A stretch of 7,648 nucleotides of DNA from Verrucomicrobiaceae bacterium (GTDB lineage: Bacteria > Verrucomicrobiota > Verrucomicrobiia > Verrucomicrobiales > Akkermansiaceae), in NCBI GenBank assembly GCA_027483005.1, contig JAIXVN010000053.1, forward strand, positions 1 through 7,648, given 5' to 3'. The notes beneath the pieces were generated by a model. The model was not told the origin of the DNA. It ran no database searches and saw only the letters and a program-made list of their open reading frames with translations. Positions 5,402 to 7,648 of this stretch are shown in pieces; the first letter of the stretch is position 1; every line of letters begins with the position of its first letter. A program made the position numbers and the translations under genes.

Positions 5402-6847
5402 TCATGGCCATTTCACCGGATCTTGCAGGTGATGGACGAGCCAGTAGGCGACCCCTGAGATCGTCGCGGCGGGCGATCCATCCGGGTTGGCTTCCGGAAG
5501 CACCGGATACGCTTCAAACTGCCCCGCATAGTAGGATACCATGTACACCTCGGGATCCGCGCCATGTGCCTCAAGATAGCGTACATGCGCCTGGCAATGG
5601 GCCAACCATGCCGCAGCATTCCCCTGACACGTAAACGGCGCGAGCATGACGCTTGCGATCTTTGCTTTCGTATGACAGTACGTGATGGCGGATTCCTCCG
5701 CACCTTTATAGCCACCACCATCTTCCGCCCAAAGTCTAGCCGGTCCATCCGTGGCATACCCATCTGATGCGTTGATACGATTCAGGGTGCTGTTTGCATT
5801 CTCCGTTCCGGACCCAAGGCTTCCGCCGAGCGCCCATGGGCCCCACATCGACAGGACCGGCCGATTCGGATCACGCCATTTCAGCGCTTGAACATGGTCC
5901 GCGTAGGTTCCGACCATGGGGGCCGTGCTATCGATGTTTAACGCCGTGTAGGTGGGACCATTGAATAACTGCCGCAGAATATCGATGTTCGTTTTGTCTA
6001 CATCTATGGTTGATCGCACAGCGTCGGTCTCGTAATAGACGTTCTTTTGGGTAAACAAACCCGCAAACTGCCGTAGCCGGTGGCTCTGGATTTCATCGCT
6101 GGGATTCGGCCCGAAACAGAAGTTGTTGATGTAGAATCCATCGACGTTGGCTCGGGTCCATGCCCATTTCTCTGGCCCCGCAATCATGTCATCCCAACCG
6201 AATGTGTCACCGCCAATATATACCTTTGGCTGGATGTATCCCGCCTGGCAATTGGCCATCTGAAACACGTAGTTTCCACCATCATCCTTACCCAGCGTAT
6301 TTGCCACAATCCGAATGGCGTCACACACCACGGTCTTCGGCAATTTGACGACCACCTCAGCGGACTGGGCTATTGGCCATGCCAAGGTTCCGAAGGGATT
6401 CCAATTGGTTCCATCGCCCCAATACACAGTGACGGATGCAGGAAACGCGCGCGGCAATCCGCCGATCATTCGCGCAGTCAGTTTGAGATGGTTGACTCGT
6501 TTAAAGCCCCCCAAATCAATATCGTACCACTCTGTATGGTTTTCGGAACTGTGGAGACGGCTGCTCCAACAGGTGTCCATGCTGGCGTCAATTCCATTGG
6601 AAACAGGCCAACCCGGGAATTCGGAGGAGGCCTTCGACTTGATGGAGGGATAGAGGATATCCGCATTGGCAATCGTGCAGAAGCCTGTTGCCATGCCCAT
6701 GGCCGCCAGAAAAAGGCGAACTGCTGTCGCGAAAAGCGCGGAAGGCATCGCCTCGGCAGGCAGTGGCATGTCAACCGCAGCGGCGATCTCCTGATCGTGG
6801 TCGTCAAGTAAGTGCATTATCTGGTTATTCGTATGTGAGGAGGACAT
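5402..6847 (-). CDS. Secreted F5/8 type C (discoidin/CBM32-like) protein with an unassigned C-terminal domain
   Basis: 481 residues if ATG 6847-6845 is used. In-frame ATGs at codons 11, 27 and 34 are alternatives; starting at Met34 leaves a short export signal with hydrophobic core LFLAAMGMATGFCTIA and likely cleavage after ANA (residue 62). None has a convincing ribosome binding site. Residues about 65-200 look like an F5/8 type C domain: ASSEFPGWPVSNGIDASMDT, CWSSR, EWYDIDLGGFKRVNHLKL and a late DAIRIVAN strand, the usual jelly-roll order. This fold commonly binds glycans. Residues about 205-481 alternate hydrophobic strands with helices (VDGFYINNF, KNVYYETDA, YTALNIDS, PVLSMWGPW, YMVSYYAG), which suggests a TIM-barrel hydrolase. 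I cannot name the family or catalytic residues; acidic candidates include Asp236, Glu273, Asp306 and Glu375. The start lies 15 bp after the upstream LamG-like gene, so co-transcription is likely. The gene is visibly more A+T-rich than its neighbours. Confidence 0.8.
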   Translation of the reverse strand: MSSSHTNNQIMHLLDDHDQEIAAAVDMPLPAEAMPSALFATAVRLFLAAMGMATGFCTIANADILYPSIKSKASSEFPGWPVSNGIDASMDTCWSSRLHSSENHTEWYDIDLGGFKRVNHLKLTARMIGGLPRAFPASVTVYWGDGTNWNPFGTLAWPIAQSAEVVVKLPKTVVCDAIRIVANTLGKDDGGNYVFQMANCQAGYIQPKVYIGGDTFGWDDMIAGPEKWAWTRANVDGFYINNFCFGPNPSDEIQSHRLRQFAGLFTQKNVYYETDAVRSTIDVDKTNIDILRQLFNGPTYTALNIDSTAPMVGTYADHVQALKWRDPNRPVLSMWGPWALGGSLGSGTENANSTLNRINASDGYATDGPARLWAEDGGGYKGAEESAITYCHTKAKIASVMLAPFTCQGNAAAWLAHCQAHVRYLEAHGADPEVYMVSYYAGQFEAYPVLPEANPDGSPAATISGVAYWLVHHLQDPVKWP

Positions 6848-6862
6848 CAGTTCAGGGAAATC

Positions 6863-7648
6863 TCATTTTGCCTCGGACCTATCGGGATTCATCAAACTCA
6901 CGCCCATCAAGCCGACGACAACTTCCTGCGACAGCGTTTCCAGGGTGACTTCCTTGAGTTTCACGCCCTCGCGCAAGCGCCAGCCGTAAAGCATCGCGCG
7001 GCAGTTGCTGCCGAGTTGAACCATCAAGGGCGGGGTGTCACCCAGTGCAAACGCATCAGATTCCTGATTGTAGTCGCCTCCGCCCCAGGGGCAGAGCATG
7101 CGGAAGTTCAACGGCGGAACCAGTTCGAGCCGTTCGTCCACGCCGTCGGCATAGCGGAAATGCACCACCGAGTTGGCGATCTTCCCCTGCAAGGGCTGGG
7201 TGGAACCGGCCACCAACAACCACGCCGCAGCAGCACTTTGGTCAACTGGCACCGTTGCCTTCGCAGGCCACTTGTCCCACAACGAGGTGAAGGCCACATT
7301 GCGTGTTGCCGTCGGAGCCACGAAGGGCACGCCTTGCGGGGTCACCACTTGATCGTCACGCAGCAGGCTGCCCGTTTTGCTTGCAGGAGCTTCACCACAT
7401 CGAACCAAAACCTGTTGTCCCACGGACGATACCACTTCGCCGGCACTCTGGTCTTTCATGACCCACTCGGCATCGGCGAGTCGTGCGGGGTTCGGCTTGT
7501 CATCATCCGCCGCCACCTCCGTGTCGTTGAGCGCACGCGGGATGATTACCACCCGCTGGATTTCCCCCTGGAAACGGCTTCCGCCGATCGAGTCCGCACC
7601 GATGAACAAGGCCTGCTCCGCCACGGCAAGCTGCGGGAAAGCTCCTTC
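6863..7648 (-). CDS. C-terminal part of a large LamG-like, probably carbohydrate-active protein (runs off right edge)
   Basis: The frame is open from the right edge to TGA 6865-6863, giving 261 codons. A GTG at 7624 is not a likely start, because the frame continues upstream into a typical LamG (concanavalin A-like) end: ALFIGADSIGGSRFQGEIQ followed by RALNDTEV. After a linker (about 50-130 in this fragment) comes a beta-rich module with LVPPLNFRMLCPWGGGDYNQ, PPLMVQLGSNCRAMLYGWRL and a hydrophobic end EVVVGLMGVSLMNP. A similar tail occurs, as far as I recall, in large PVC glycoside-hydrolase-like proteins, but I cannot assign a named family. LamG segments usually bind sugars or proteins outside the cell. 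It is the upstream member of a pair with the discoidin-domain gene. The export signal and any catalytic domain would be off-window. Confidence 0.75.
   Translation of the reverse strand, partial: EGAFPQLAVAEQALFIGADSIGGSRFQGEIQRVVIIPRALNDTEVAADDDKPNPARLADAEWVMKDQSAGEVVSSVGQQVLVRCGEAPASKTGSLLRDDQVVTPQGVPFVAPTATRNVAFTSLWDKWPAKATVPVDQSAAAAWLLVAGSTQPLQGKIANSVVHFRYADGVDERLELVPPLNFRMLCPWGGGDYNQESDAFALGDTPPLMVQLGSNCRAMLYGWRLREGVKLKEVTLETLSQEVVVGLMGVSLMNPDRSEAK

Noticed and set aside
1..7648. CRISPR array, tRNA or rRNA genes
   Set aside because: No regularly spaced direct repeats, cloverleaf-like segments or conserved rRNA stretches were seen on either strand.

Overview
The window (7,648 bp, about 60% G+C by eye) looks like chromosome from a Verrucomicrobiota or related PVC bacterium. 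The main clue is a run of PVC-type secreted proteins: a planctomycete-type cytochrome c lipoprotein, a cytochrome c fused to a PA14 domain, a glucose/sorbosone-dehydrogenase-like beta-propeller, a discoidin-domain protein and a LamG-like protein. The phylum is inferred from these families only. Almost no start codon has a convincing Shine-Dalgarno sequence, and several starts are GTG or TTG.

Left block (1-3341, all minus strand). Three genes read leftwards: cytochrome c/PA14 protein (3305-1893), beta-propeller protein (1839-400) and the first 100 codons of a cytochrome c lipoprotein (302 to beyond position 1). Gaps are 53 and 97 bp, and a small stem-loop (377-392) sits in the second. All three are predicted to be exported, so they probably act together outside the cytoplasmic membrane in an oxidation/electron-transfer or polysaccharide-breakdown role. 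The substrate cannot be read from the sequence. A candidate promoter lies at 3365-3393, sharing a perfect 10-bp palindrome (3389-3398) with a candidate divergent promoter.

Middle block (3378-5275). A rightward gene for a small secreted protein of unknown family starts near 3447 and is cut by a 1,393-bp insertion sequence (3799-5191). The element has perfect 15-bp terminal inverted repeats and CTAA/CTAG flanks. Its DDE transposase belongs to the IS5/IS1182 group and looks dead: two compensating frameshifts near the N-terminus, an in-frame TGA before the C-terminal 76 codons, and probably an internal deletion. When these are corrected, the transposase stop codon (TAG) is supplied by the target-site bases. 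Removing the element lets the host reading frame run 26 codons further.

Right block (5402-7648, minus strand). Two genes 15 bp apart probably form one transcription unit for carbohydrate-active secreted proteins. The upstream one runs off the right edge and has a LamG-like segment and an unassigned C-terminal module. The downstream one has an F5/8 type C (discoidin/CBM32-like) domain and a C-terminal region of about 280 residues that I cannot assign. The second gene is visibly richer in A+T than its surroundings. The 126 bp between it and the IS-interrupted gene hold no clear gene or terminator. No tRNA, rRNA or CRISPR array was seen.
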